Shown here one piece after another: positions 1 to 8,472 of a stretch of DNA of 13,086 nucleotides (the stretch's first letter is position 1; each line of letters starts with the position of its first letter). This stretch comes from an uncultured Treponema sp. (GTDB lineage: Bacteria > Spirochaetota > Spirochaetia > Treponematales > Treponemataceae): positions 1 through 13,086 of the forward strand of contig CALAUH010000053.1 of assembly GCA_937892225.1 (NCBI GenBank), written 5' to 3'. The translations under genes and the position numbers were made by a program. The notes beneath the pieces are model-generated. The model made no database searches. It worked only from the letters and a program-made list of their open reading frames with translations, and was not told the DNA's origin.

Positions 1-59
1 AAATTAGAACCGATAAATCCAGCACCGCCAGTAACAAGAATATTGTGTAATTTTCGCAT
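1..59 (-). CDS. rmlB: dTDP-glucose 4,6-dehydratase, N-terminal fragment (runs off window)
   Basis: Only the first 19 codons are inside the window. They read MRKLHNILVTGGAGFIGSN, the first strand and glycine-rich NAD-binding turn (GGAGFIGSN) of the short-chain dehydrogenase/epimerase fold. The form matches dTDP-glucose 4,6-dehydratase, which converts dTDP-glucose to dTDP-4-oxo-6-deoxyglucose, exactly the substrate of the FdtA-like enzyme encoded upstream in the same operon. The ATG at 57-59 lies two bases after the stop of the LicD gene, and a GGAG inside the end of that gene serves as its ribosome binding site. So it is almost certainly translated with its neighbour. Another sugar-nucleotide epimerase/dehydratase could begin in the same way. 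The family call is firm; the exact enzyme is inferred largely from the fdt genes. Confidence 0.75.
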   Translation of the reverse strand, partial: MRKLHNILVTGGAGFIGSN

Positions 60-61
60 AA

Positions 62-850
62 TTAATTCTCCACGTAATAATATTTTTCATCATGAATAGA
101 AACCCTGTCTTTTTCTGGAGGAGGAATCATATAATCTTTTCCATAAATAACAGACAATACATTTTTATAGCCTATTGGAGCATAAAACTCTTTATTTTCA
201 AATTGTAAGAGGCATTGTTTTTCAAAATCTTCTTTTTTAGTTAATCGTAGTTTTGGAGAATGTAAAATATTCGCTACATAAGTAGTATCTTTTTTATTAT
301 ATTTAATAACATATTTATCTAATATTCTGGCAAACTTTCTTGCTGGAAATAAAATATGAAAAATAGTTTTAAAAAATATTTTTATTTTATTATTACCATT
401 ATTATATAATAAAGCTCTTTTATAAAAAAAGAAAAGGAAACTATATTTTGAATAAAATTTTTTTTGTGTTTTTTCATCATTTGGAATATTATCCATAGGG
501 AAAATATCAACTGCTATACCAAAATTTAATTTTATTTTATTATTTTTTATTCCATAAGTATTATTTGCATATATTTTTGAAAAACAAATTGAATAATATT
601 TTTTATTTCTATAATTAGCTATACTATATTTGTCAGATGAAAAAAGAGTTAAAAATTTTTCATAATCACTACGAACCATCGAAATATCTATATCATCATC
701 CCATGGAATAAAACCATTATGTCTAACAGCACCTAATAAAGTACCGTAATTAATAAAATATTTAATATTATTTTCTACACAGAATTTGTGTATATATTCA
801 AGAATCTCTAATGATATTTTTTTTCTTTCTTCTAATTCTATTTCTTTCAT
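62..850 (-). CDS. LicD-family phosphotransferase (phosphocholine/phosphoethanolamine-type transfer to glycan)
   Basis: This 262-residue protein has the LicD signature at about residues 31-64: YFINYGTLLGAVRHNGFIPW followed by DDDIDISM, with an acidic cluster at D51, D52, D53 and D55 that in this family holds the metal for nucleotidyl/phosphoryl transfer. Known LicD proteins move phosphocholine from CDP-choline onto sugars of LPS or teichoic acids; relatives handle other phospho-substituents. The protein is cytoplasmic, full length for the family and rich in Lys and Ile after residue 135. It follows the last glycosyltransferase by 21 bases and has a good AGAGGA site seven bases before its ATG. 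The same operon encodes a LicC/PntC-like cytidylyltransferase fusion that could supply the CDP donor. Donor and acceptor cannot be read from the sequence. The family is certain; the choline versus ethanolamine or phosphonate question is open. Confidence 0.9.
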   Translation of the reverse strand: MKEIELEERKKISLEILEYIHKFCVENNIKYFINYGTLLGAVRHNGFIPWDDDIDISMVRSDYEKFLTLFSSDKYSIANYRNKKYYSICFSKIYANNTYGIKNNKIKLNFGIAVDIFPMDNIPNDEKTQKKFYSKYSFLFFFYKRALLYNNGNNKIKIFFKTIFHILFPARKFARILDKYVIKYNKKDTTYVANILHSPKLRLTKKEDFEKQCLLQFENKEFYAPIGYKNVLSVIYGKDYMIPPPEKDRVSIHDEKYYYVEN

Positions 851-871
851 AATAAATTCCTCTAATAATTT

Positions 872-1783
872 TTATTTATATAATCTATTAAAAAGTTTTT
901 CATTTTTTGCTAAAAAAAATTTTACCATATTTTTTAATGTTTTATCATAAAAAAATAATTTATTTCCAAAACTTATAATATCTAATCGGTTCTTTTCTTT
1001 CCAAGCCTTTTTAAAACCATAATAATTAATATATCTATTCAATAAATCAACAGAAGCAAATTTTTCTGCATAAAATCTTCTTATATCAAGACAACTTTCA
1101 TCAAAAATCTTCTGTTTTTTTTCATCAACAAAATGACAAGCTGATTCTTCAAAAATTCGATATACCCCTGTAATACTATTAAGAAATTTTATTTTAGCAT
1201 TTTTAGAAAACCATAACCACATTGGAGAATCTTCCATAAGCCAATTATGTTCTACTGGTTTTACATCTGCCATATATGAATCTACCAATTCTTTTTTATA
1301 ACAAACAGTTAACGCAGGAATTTCATTTTTCATAAAAAGTTGTTCATATTTTGTTCTATCTTTTCCCCTCGTTTTTTTTAAATACGAATTATTACTTTGA
1401 TTAAAAACAGAAGCTTTTGAATAACACAAACCAACATTCTTATGTTTTTCCATATACTTAATTTGTTTTTCTACTTTTCCCGGTAACCAATAATCATCTC
1501 CGGCACATTCCATAATATATTTACCAGAACAATGTTCAATTACATTAAAAAAGTTTTTAATTATTCCTTTATTTGGATTATTATACAAAGGTTTAATTAT
1601 ATCTGGATATTTTTTTACATAATCTTCTATAATCTTACGGGTTCCATCCGAAGAACAGTCTTCACCTATTATAATTTCATAAGGATAATTATGTTTCTGT
1701 TGTAAAATACTATCTAAAGTTTGTGAAATATATTTTTCCTGATTATAAGTTATTACAGCAACGGATAACATTAATTCAGACAT
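872..1783 (-). CDS. Family 2 glycosyltransferase (GT-A fold)
   Basis: A 303-residue family-2 glycosyltransferase. The nucleotide-binding half begins LSVAVITYNQEKYI, has the acidic EDCSSDGT at 41-48 and the metal-binding GDD at 95-97 (D96, D97). A candidate catalytic-base region, LMEDSP, lies near 182-187. The pattern LDSILQQ...YEIIIGEDCS places it with the gene at 2808-3845 in one subtype, distinct from the three other transferases here. It should act at the inner membrane face, adding one sugar to the lipid-linked glycan; donor and linkage are unknown. The C-terminus is basic and hydrophobic (around VKFFLAKNEKLFNRLYK) and may touch the membrane. Its ATG is one base after the preceding stop, and its AAGGAG site lies inside the preceding gene, so translation is probably coupled. 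Confidence 0.9.
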   Translation of the reverse strand: MSELMLSVAVITYNQEKYISQTLDSILQQKHNYPYEIIIGEDCSSDGTRKIIEDYVKKYPDIIKPLYNNPNKGIIKNFFNVIEHCSGKYIMECAGDDYWLPGKVEKQIKYMEKHKNVGLCYSKASVFNQSNNSYLKKTRGKDRTKYEQLFMKNEIPALTVCYKKELVDSYMADVKPVEHNWLMEDSPMWLWFSKNAKIKFLNSITGVYRIFEESACHFVDEKKQKIFDESCLDIRRFYAEKFASVDLLNRYINYYGFKKAWKEKNRLDIISFGNKLFFYDKTLKNMVKFFLAKNEKLFNRLYK

Positions 1784-1784
1784 T

Positions 1785-2798
1785 TTATTTCTCCTTAAAA
1801 TTATTAAAACTTTTTTTTATGCAATGGAATAATTTTAAATACATAATAACTAAAAAAATACATTTTAATGATGCAAAATATAATATTTTATATTTTCCAT
1901 TCTTTGATTTCCAAATAATTTCATTAGGTATTGTTCTATACTTTTCTTTTAAATAATTATATATCAATTTATTCTGTTCTTTCATAAAATATTTTTTTTC
2001 TTGAATAAACAATTTAATCATAGCTATAATTTGAGATAAATAGTTATTTGAAATAGAAATAAGTGCTTTTTTTTCTGCATTAATTTCTTTTGCATAATCA
2101 AACAAAGCCAACGTTGTTTCCAAACGTTCATAAGTTCTAGGATTATGTTTTTTTAAAGTTGTACTATTTTCATTAACCCTATAAAAATAAATTTGATTAG
2201 TAAAACCAACTTTCTCTGCTTTAGAAAATAAAATTCTTGTTACTAATTCATCACTATTAAAAAATTTATCATCAATTTTTATATTATTAAACAATTCTTT
2301 TTTATAACAAGCCCAGCCTACAATTTCCCAATTTATAGATAATGTAAAAGCTTCTTTGCCGGAAATAATTGTTTCTACAGCATTCTTAAATGGTTCATAT
2401 TTATATAGTATTTGACCATCATCTGTAATTCTATATGCGTATGGTGTAACTATTTCTGCACCTGTTTTCATTATTACATTATAATATGAATCTAACATTT
2501 CTTTACTAAAATAATCATCAGCATCAAGATAAACAAAGTAATTACCTTTAGCAACATCTATTGCTTTTATTCTTGCTTTATTTGCAGAACCTGAATTTTC
2601 CTGATTAATAAGAATAATTTGATTATTTTTCTTCTTATATGTTTCACAAATTTTTAAAGTATTATCTGTAGAACCATCATTTACAATAATTAATTCATAA
2701 TTTTGAAATGTTTGAGTCAATACACTATCTATTGCTTTATTTATATATTTCTCTCCGTTATAAACAGGCATAAGAATTGAAAAAAAAGGTTTTGCCAT
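1785..2798 (-). CDS. Family 2 glycosyltransferase (GT-A fold)
   Basis: This 337-residue GT2 enzyme starts with FSILMPVYNGEKYI and carries VNDGSTDN at 39-46 for the nucleotide and the metal-binding LDADD at 91-95. NSDEL at 181-185 is in the place of the usual catalytic acidic pair, and YFYRVNENSTT near 204-214 is the usual post-catalytic segment. Residues after about 300 are hydrophobic then basic (ILYFASLKCIFLVIMYLKLF and a Lys-rich end), suggesting membrane attachment. It adds one residue of the repeat unit; the sugar is unknown. The ATG follows the upstream stop by nine bases and has an AAGGA ribosome site that overlaps that stop. The general motif pattern resembles many capsule and exopolysaccharide transferases, so specificity should not be guessed. 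Confidence 0.9.
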   Translation of the reverse strand: MAKPFFSILMPVYNGEKYINKAIDSVLTQTFQNYELIIVNDGSTDNTLKICETYKKKNNQIILINQENSGSANKARIKAIDVAKGNYFVYLDADDYFSKEMLDSYYNVIMKTGAEIVTPYAYRITDDGQILYKYEPFKNAVETIISGKEAFTLSINWEIVGWACYKKELFNNIKIDDKFFNSDELVTRILFSKAEKVGFTNQIYFYRVNENSTTLKKHNPRTYERLETTLALFDYAKEINAEKKALISISNNYLSQIIAMIKLFIQEKKYFMKEQNKLIYNYLKEKYRTIPNEIIWKSKNGKYKILYFASLKCIFLVIMYLKLFHCIKKSFNNFKEK

Positions 2799-2807
2799 AT
2801 CGAATCC

Positions 2808-3845
2808 TTAATAATACTTTTTAATTTTACTTAATTTAAAAATTAATTTATATATAAACTTAAAAGCAGGTAAATGAAATTTTCTTAATTTATTATTTAC
2901 TTTCTCAAATAAATATAAAAATCTAATTGTTTTTTTAAAAATTCTTTCTTTTTCTGCATTAATACCTAATTCATTATACAATTTATCTGAAGCATATTTT
3001 AATCGCATAAGATCTTCTGAAGATACTGTTTTATCTGATTTAGTTCTAACTAAAAAGAATAAATCTTTTGCAAATCTATAAATATATTCATTTTTACAAT
3101 TAGAGAAAAAATATAAACAATCTGGAATATCAAAAATTCCACCTATATGCTTACTATATTCAGATATACTGCTATAAATACCGGTTGGAGTTTGCATATA
3201 AGCAAGAAAAGGCTCATTTATATAATACATATCTCCATAACGTAAGAAAAATAAAGTAATTTTAAAATCATCAAATAATTCTGGTTTAAAATCTTTATCA
3301 ATATCAAAATCAGTAGGTTTTCTAATTACACATGTTGAATTATGAAAAAATATATTCATAAATTCTTTTTCTGTAAAAATAGTTCCAGTATTATATCTAT
3401 CTATTGGAGTAATATAATTCAAAAATTTAACAGGCTTAGATTCTAAATATTTTGCCGTATTCCCAGAAACTATACTAATCTTATCATTTTTTTCTAATAC
3501 ATCAATTTGTTTTTTATATCTATCTGTAGTTAAAATATAATCATCACCATCTATAAAAGTAAAATATTTTCCTTTAATTCTTCTAAAAAGATTGGCTCTA
3601 TTTAAACCACTTCTACATGTATTTGATAAAGGATTATAATCATTTGTATTTATTCTATAACAAGAAATAAGGCCATTATATTTTTTTTGATATTTTTGAA
3701 GTTCTTCCCAAGTACCATCAGTCGAATTATCATCACCTAACAAAATTTCATATTCAAAATCCATTTGTTGTGATAAGACTGAAGATAAACATCGAGCAAT
3801 ATATTCTTTTTGATTATGAAAAATAATACAAATTGATAACAGCAT
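2808..3845 (-). CDS. Family 2 glycosyltransferase (GT-A fold)
   Basis: I place the start at the ATG at 3843-3845 (345 residues). A GAGG lies five bases ahead of it, while a longer in-frame reading would begin at TTG (3858-3860), upstream of that ribosome site. The protein begins LLSICIIFHNQKEYI, with GDDNSTDGT at about 37-45 and the metal motif IDGDD at about 98-102. It shares with the gene at 872-1783 the subtype pattern of a YEI strand running into a G-E/D-D motif. A cysteine- and arginine-containing segment (TCRSGLNRANLFRRIKG) precedes the metal motif. The C-terminal 30 residues are basic and aromatic (KFHLPAFKFIYKLIFKLSKI), a likely membrane-contact tail. It is a cytoplasmic-face transferase of unknown donor specificity in the same operon as the flippase. 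Confidence 0.88.
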   Translation of the reverse strand: MLLSICIIFHNQKEYIARCLSSVLSQQMDFEYEILLGDDNSTDGTWEELQKYQKKYNGLISCYRINTNDYNPLSNTCRSGLNRANLFRRIKGKYFTFIDGDDYILTTDRYKKQIDVLEKNDKISIVSGNTAKYLESKPVKFLNYITPIDRYNTGTIFTEKEFMNIFFHNSTCVIRKPTDFDIDKDFKPELFDDFKITLFFLRYGDMYYINEPFLAYMQTPTGIYSSISEYSKHIGGIFDIPDCLYFFSNCKNEYIYRFAKDLFFLVRTKSDKTVSSEDLMRLKYASDKLYNELGINAEKERIFKKTIRFLYLFEKVNNKLRKFHLPAFKFIYKLIFKLSKIKKYY

Positions 3846-3850
3846 TTTTT

Positions 3851-3854
3851 CCTC
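3851..3854 (-). promoter_or_regulatory. Ribosome binding site deciding the start at 3845
   Basis: GAGG on the minus strand, five bases before the ATG at 3843-3845. It lies downstream of the alternative TTG start at 3860, so initiation at TTG would have no visible ribosome site. This favours the shorter protein. Confidence 0.65.
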
Positions 3855-3875
3855 ATACAAAATTAATAATATAGT

Positions 3876-4823
3876 TTATAACTTTTTTAATATAAATCTT
3901 CTAATTTTATTTTTAAATTTATATAATTTTAAATCGTATTTTATTTTCTTTTGAATAAGTTTTATACTATCATATTTATCTTTAAGTTCTGAAGAATTTT
4001 CAACAAGTGAATAATTTTTGTTTATTTCCCGCCAAAAATAAGATGTTAAACTTAAATACTCATTATACAAAAAAGTATTTTTCTTTATGTTATTTTCAAT
4101 TATATATTTATTAAAACTTTCTATAAATAACATTCTGTCACGAATATGTTTTTCTGAAACTTTACTTTGCATAATTGAACCAGAAGTTTTACGTTGATAA
4201 TATGCAGTATAAATAGTAACCATTAATTTTTTAGAATATGAAAATAAAATAGGTGTAAAATCAGTATCTTCATAATATACATTTTCTCTAAATTTAAATT
4301 TCTTTAATACTTCAGTTTTAGTCCAAAACATCCAAGGAACAACTTGATTATCAACAGGTAATAATTTAATTTCATCATTTGTAAAAATTTTATTAATTGG
4401 CCATGTTGATAAATAATGACTTTTAATGATTTTTTTTCCATCATCAATATTTTCAAAAATAAGTGCATTAAAACGTATTATTTCTAAATCATCTTTAGAA
4501 GCTATATCATAAATATTTTTACAGGCATTTAAATCTATATAATCATCAGAATCAACAAACCAAATATATTCTCCAGTTGCCTGTTCTACTCCTGCATTTC
4601 TTGCAGTACCTGGGCCACTATTTTTATCTAAATTTATTAATTTTATCCTAGAATCTTTTTTTAAATAATTCTTAATAATTTTTTCAGAACCATCAGGAGA
4701 ACAATCATTAACACAAATTATTTCAATATTTTTTTCAGTTTGATTAACACAACTGTCTAAGCATTCTTTTAAATATTTTTCTGATTTATAAACAGGAATT
4801 ATTATAGATACTATTGGTTTCAT
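3876..4823 (-). CDS. Family 2 glycosyltransferase (GT-A fold)
   Basis: This 315-residue GT2 enzyme has a textbook N-terminal half: VSIIIPVYKSEKYL, VNDCSPDGS at 38-46, the NSGPGTARNAG segment at 68-78 and the metal-binding VDSDDY at 90-95. YYEDTDF at 183-189 supplies the expected acidic catalytic residues (E185, D186), and YYQRKTSGSIM at 208-218 is the conserved segment often seen after the active site in EpsH/CPS-type transferases. The last 15 residues are very basic (KNKIRRFILKKL). It should act at the inner membrane surface on the lipid-linked intermediate. Its start is three bases beyond the preceding stop, with AGGAG inside the end of the preceding gene. The donor sugar is unknown. Confidence 0.92.
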   Translation of the reverse strand: MKPIVSIIIPVYKSEKYLKECLDSCVNQTEKNIEIICVNDCSPDGSEKIIKNYLKKDSRIKLINLDKNSGPGTARNAGVEQATGEYIWFVDSDDYIDLNACKNIYDIASKDDLEIIRFNALIFENIDDGKKIIKSHYLSTWPINKIFTNDEIKLLPVDNQVVPWMFWTKTEVLKKFKFRENVYYEDTDFTPILFSYSKKLMVTIYTAYYQRKTSGSIMQSKVSEKHIRDRMLFIESFNKYIIENNIKKNTFLYNEYLSLTSYFWREINKNYSLVENSSELKDKYDSIKLIQKKIKYDLKLYKFKNKIRRFILKKL

Positions 4824-4826
4824 AAT

Positions 4827-5807
4827 TTATTTTCTCCTGATTTTTTTTAATAAATATAAAAAAACAAATTTTATTTTTCCGATCATTGAACAATTTGATA
4901 AATAATTTAATTTATCAATTCTAATTTGTATTTCTTCAATTTTCTTATTATATAATTTTGATTCTAAAATATTATCAACTAGTTTTAAATTTTCTAAAGT
5001 ATTTAATAAATTATCATCATTATTAACAAAATAATATAAAAACTTATATCTTTCTTCCATAAATGAATCAAGATAATTAAACATTTCTTTATCATAATTA
5101 AACAAATATTTATTTAATTGGTCTTTCACTAATTTTAAATTATTACATATGTTTTTTAATTTTAATGGATCAGTAATTTTTTGAGTTGAAATTCCAGTTC
5201 CAAGATTATAATGATGTAAATATTCTTTTATAAAATCAAATTTTTTAGCAAACATGGAAATTAATATTGATAAGAATATATCTTCAGCATAATTACAATA
5301 AAAGCTTTCATAATTATTAATAACTTCTTTTAACAATTCTGTTTTATACGCTTTATTCCATATTGTAAAATTTCTTTTATCAGTCATAATATCTGATAGA
5401 CTATAAATTTCATCTATCTTTGATTTTTCTTTAATCGGTTCTCTAATATATCCAAACTCTAAAACTTCTATATCTGTACTATTTAATTTATTATATAAAA
5501 TTTCACAGGCCTTTAATTCTAACCAGTCATCACTGTCTAAAAATAAACAATATTCACCTTTTGCTTTTTTAATTCCCATTTTTCTATTATAAATTAATCC
5601 TGAATTCTTCTTATTATTAATAAGTAATATACGAGAATCTTTTTCTATATAAGAATTAATTAATTCTAATGAATTATCTGTCGAACAATCATTTATTATA
5701 ATAATTTCAAGATTAGAAAAAGTCTGATTTATTACACTATCTAATGTTCTGCTTAATGTTTTTTCAGTGTTATAAACTGGAATAATAATTGTAAAATACG
5801 GGTTCAT
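4827..5807 (-). CDS. Family 2 glycosyltransferase (GT-A fold)
   Basis: Two in-frame ATGs stand six bases apart. I choose the second (5805-5807, 326 residues) because AAGAGG abuts the first but is six bases before the second. The protein shows FTIIIPVYNTEKTL, NDCSTDN at about 39-45, the NSGLIYNRKMG segment, the metal motif LDSDDW at about 90-95, and AEDIFLS near 174-180 with the likely catalytic E/D pair. A long, charged, helix-prone stretch (about 200-305) precedes a basic hydrophobic end (IGKIKFVFLYLLKKIRRK). It is first among the five transferases after the flippase, but gene order does not show the order of sugar addition. This gene is among the most AT-rich in the window: 4921-4980 has 9 G or C in 60. 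Donor unknown. Confidence 0.9.
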   Translation of the reverse strand: MNPYFTIIIPVYNTEKTLSRTLDSVINQTFSNLEIIIINDCSTDNSLELINSYIEKDSRILLINNKKNSGLIYNRKMGIKKAKGEYCLFLDSDDWLELKACEILYNKLNSTDIEVLEFGYIREPIKEKSKIDEIYSLSDIMTDKRNFTIWNKAYKTELLKEVINNYESFYCNYAEDIFLSILISMFAKKFDFIKEYLHHYNLGTGISTQKITDPLKLKNICNNLKLVKDQLNKYLFNYDKEMFNYLDSFMEERYKFLYYFVNNDDNLLNTLENLKLVDNILESKLYNKKIEEIQIRIDKLNYLSNCSMIGKIKFVFLYLLKKIRRK

Positions 5808-5813
5808 TATCAT

Positions 5814-5819
5814 CCTCTT
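5814..5819 (-). promoter_or_regulatory. Ribosome binding site deciding the start at 5807
   Basis: AAGAGG on the minus strand. It touches the ATG at 5811-5813 directly but sits six bases before the ATG at 5805-5807, the normal spacing. The second ATG is therefore the better start. Confidence 0.6.
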
Positions 5820-5825
5820 AAATAA

Positions 5826-7358
5826 TTACTTTCTCTTAAACTTTTGCTTTACCAAATCTAAAAAATATTTCTGTTCTTTCGAAGTTATAGAAAGTAATAA
5901 CCATAATAAAGATACACAAATAAAAACTATAAAAGCTTCAATAAGAAAAATTCCAAAATTTGAAGGTATAACTATATTTACTTTTTTTGTAACAAAATAA
6001 ACTACAAAAAATAAAATACAGCATTTTGTAAAATTAATAAAAAATAGTTTAAAATAATTTAATAAACTTTTGTGAAAAATATTCTGATATATAATTAATG
6101 GTATAGACCAAAATGGAATTATAAAAAATGAAATTATTGTTCCCCAGATTACACCTGAAATACCAAAAATTTTTCCTAACACAATAGAAACAATTAAATT
6201 TATAGCAGATTCAATTAAAGGAAAATATTTAAATTGTTCAAACAAACCTTCTCCTGCACGAATTATATTAATAATAATTCTGGTATTTTGAATATAAAAA
6301 TTAAAAACCATTAATAATATTATTATATCTGATAATACAACATCACTACCTAGCCACATGGAAATAAATGGTGTAAGTAAGAAATATAAACATATTGAAC
6401 ATATAGACACTAAAGCCTGATTTAAATAATAAAAACGTTTAAATAATAAATATTTATTTTCATTAGTTTCTGTTGCCAAATAATTACCAATACTACTACT
6501 CATATTATAAAACACAATATTAATAAAAGAAGTAATCATGGCCACTATACTCAAATAAGAAGTAAATTTTCCAACAGTTTCAACACCACAGAACATAGAA
6601 ACTAAAATATTATCTGTACTAGTTAAAATCTTAGTAGCAATTGCACTAATAAATAATGCTCCAATTTTATTCATTATTGAGTTATAAGTTTCTTTATCTA
6701 ATTTTTCTGCAGGTTCTTTTAAATAAGGATATAATTTTCTTGTTAAATAATATTTAATAATATTAAATATCAATGTAATTATTATTTGAGCACTAAGAAA
6801 TAAGACATAATTGGATGTAAAAATAACAATCAATAATTGTGATATTTTTGTTGCATAATTACTAATTAATCCAAGAATTGTTAAAATATAATTTTTCTGA
6901 TCAGCAGCAATTATTGTACAGTTATAACTAAAGAAATATGAGGAAACACTATTAATTAAAAATAAAGAATATACAAGATAAATATAACCTTTACTAAAAT
7001 CTCCACCTTTTACAAAACTTGGAATAAAAGGGAATAAAATCAAACCTATACCTAAAACAACACAGGCAATAACTCTATAAGCATTTTTATAGAATCGCAT
7101 TATTGATTTAATTTTAGGAATATTATTTTCTGCTAATGGTTTATAAAGTGCAAAAGTAATAATTGAACTTAATCCCATTTCAGTTAAACCTAAAATAGAA
7201 ATTACATTTGACAGGACGCCATTTAAACCAAGAATCTGAAGTCCTAAATTTTCTTTTATTACTTTACTTGTAAATAACGAGAGAATATATATTAAAACAT
7301 TAGAAAATAAACCAGTAATTACATTTCTTAGTGATTTTTTCTTTCTAGATTCACCCAT
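5826..7358 (-). CDS. wzx: Polysaccharide flippase, Wzx type (MOP superfamily)
   Basis: A 510-residue polytopic membrane protein that would flip the undecaprenyl-linked oligosaccharide to the outer face of the inner membrane. It opens with a basic segment (SRKKKSLRN), then hydrophobic stretches around 13-33, 44-70, 95-113, 124-150, 158-203, 232-255, 262-290, 312-337, 340-364, 383-425, 436-457 and 467-491; several are long enough to hold two helices, giving about 12-14 in total. The segment LGLQILGLNGVLSNVIS followed by LGLTEMGLSSIITFALYKPL (near 38-75) is typical of polysaccharide-export members of the MATE/Wzx group rather than drug exporters. The C-terminus is basic. It starts three bases after the FdtB-like stop, with TAGGA overlapping that stop. 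The substrate should be the product of the five transferases beside it. Confidence 0.92.
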   Translation of the reverse strand: MGESRKKKSLRNVITGLFSNVLIYILSLFTSKVIKENLGLQILGLNGVLSNVISILGLTEMGLSSIITFALYKPLAENNIPKIKSIMRFYKNAYRVIACVVLGIGLILFPFIPSFVKGGDFSKGYIYLVYSLFLINSVSSYFFSYNCTIIAADQKNYILTILGLISNYATKISQLLIVIFTSNYVLFLSAQIIITLIFNIIKYYLTRKLYPYLKEPAEKLDKETYNSIMNKIGALFISAIATKILTSTDNILVSMFCGVETVGKFTSYLSIVAMITSFINIVFYNMSSSIGNYLATETNENKYLLFKRFYYLNQALVSICSICLYFLLTPFISMWLGSDVVLSDIIILLMVFNFYIQNTRIIINIIRAGEGLFEQFKYFPLIESAINLIVSIVLGKIFGISGVIWGTIISFFIIPFWSIPLIIYQNIFHKSLLNYFKLFFINFTKCCILFFVVYFVTKKVNIVIPSNFGIFLIEAFIVFICVSLLWLLLSITSKEQKYFLDLVKQKFKRK

Positions 7359-7361
7359 TTC

Positions 7362-8462
7362 CTACCACTCATTCAAACATTTTATTACATATTCTACCTG
7401 TTCATCAGTTAAACACTGGCTCATTGGAATACTCAATTCTTCGTTATGAATTTTTTCTGTAACAGGCAAACTTATATTATTCCACTCTTTATAACATTCC
7501 TGTTTGTGTGGAGGAATTGGATAATGAATATTTGTTCCTATTCCCTTCTCTGTTAAATACTTTTGAAGTTCATCACGCTGTTCACACATAATTGGGAATA
7601 AATGAAAAGCATGTGCACTAAAATCTGGAACATTTGGGAGTTTGATTTTTGGATTTTTTATTCCTTGAATATATTTTTTTGCTATCGCCTGACGAATTTT
7701 TACATCTTCATCAAGATGATTTAATTTTACATCCAAAATTGCAGCTTGAATTTCATCTAAACGACTGTTACGACCTTTATATTTAAAAACATATTTTTTT
7801 GATGAACCATAATTTGCTAATGAACGAACTGCATTTGCAAGTGCTTCATCATCTGTTGTAACAGCCCCGGCATCACCTAAAGCTCCAAGATTTTTACCAG
7901 GATAAAAACTATGTGCTGCAGCATCTCCAAGAGAACCGGTTTTACAACCATTATATAAACAACCATGAGCCTGAGCATTATCTTCTATAAGTTTAAGATT
8001 ATATTTCTTACAAAGCTGTCCAATTTTTTCTGTATATGCACATTGTCCATAAAGATGAACGATACAAATTGCTTTTGTTTTTGATGTAATTTTTTCTTCT
8101 ATTAAAAGGTCATCAATTTCAAGAGTTTGAATATTTGGTTCAACTAAAACTGGCGTAAGTCCATTTTCTGTAATTGAAAGAATTGTAGCAATATAAGTAT
8201 TAGCAGGAACAATAACTTCATCACCTGGTTTCATAACACCAAGTTCAATGTATGCACGGAAAATCCAGATAAGAGCATCTAAACCGTTAGCACATCCAAC
8301 TGTATATTTTGTTCCAATATACTTTGAATAATCTTCTTCAAAGCGTTTATTTTCTTCACCCTGAAGATACCAGCCACTATCAATTACACGTAAAGCAGCT
8401 TCGTGAATTTCATCTTTATATTTTTCTGTAACATCATGCAAACTTAAAAATGGTACTTGCAT
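7362..8462 (-). CDS. fdtB: dTDP-3-oxo-6-deoxyhexose aminotransferase (FdtB/QdtB-like, DegT/DnrJ/EryC1 family)
   Basis: A PLP-dependent sugar aminotransferase that should aminate C3 of the ketoisomerase product to give dTDP-Fuc3N or dTDP-Qui3N. I start it at the ATG 8460-8462 (366 residues), where the conserved QVPFLSL begins and AGGAG lies five bases upstream; a longer reading from 8510 would overlap the acetyltransferase gene by 40 bases. Visible family features are WYLQGEENKRFE near 31-42, ANGLDAL at 58-64, EDNAQAHG at 160-167 with D161 for the PLP ring nitrogen, SFYPGKNLGALGDAGA with K190 as the Schiff-base lysine, and GRNSRLDEIQAA at 230-241. It follows fdtA- and fdtC-like genes, the classic set. 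The base composition is clearly richer in GC than the transferases that follow (8221-8280 has 24 G or C in 60). Other sugar aminotransferases share these motifs, so the substrate rests on the neighbours. Confidence 0.9.
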   Translation of the reverse strand: MQVPFLSLHDVTEKYKDEIHEAALRVIDSGWYLQGEENKRFEEDYSKYIGTKYTVGCANGLDALIWIFRAYIELGVMKPGDEVIVPANTYIATILSITENGLTPVLVEPNIQTLEIDDLLIEEKITSKTKAICIVHLYGQCAYTEKIGQLCKKYNLKLIEDNAQAHGCLYNGCKTGSLGDAAAHSFYPGKNLGALGDAGAVTTDDEALANAVRSLANYGSSKKYVFKYKGRNSRLDEIQAAILDVKLNHLDEDVKIRQAIAKKYIQGIKNPKIKLPNVPDFSAHAFHLFPIMCEQRDELQKYLTEKGIGTNIHYPIPPHKQECYKEWNNISLPVTEKIHNEELSIPMSQCLTDEQVEYVIKCLNEW

Positions 8463-8467
8463 ATCTA

Positions 8468-8472
8468 CTCCT
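8468..8472 (-). promoter_or_regulatory. Ribosome binding site overlapping the fdtC stop, deciding the fdtB start
   Basis: AGGAG on the minus strand shares bases with the TAG stop of the acetyltransferase gene (8471-8473) and lies five bases before the ATG at 8460-8462. It supports the shorter aminotransferase and suggests that termination and reinitiation are coupled. Confidence 0.75.

Noticed and set aside
1723..1956. Plus-strand open frame of 77 codons across the junction of two transferase genes
   Set aside because: It overlaps two well-supported minus-strand genes and its Phe/Leu/Ile-rich product is what AT-rich complement yields; no ribosome site or domain.
458..4848. Runs of eight T (458-465, 817-824, 1372-1379, 1811-1818, 4841-4848) as phase-variation tracts
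   Set aside because: Runs this short are expected at this AT content, all genes are in frame, and none stands at a strategic place such as just after a start codon.
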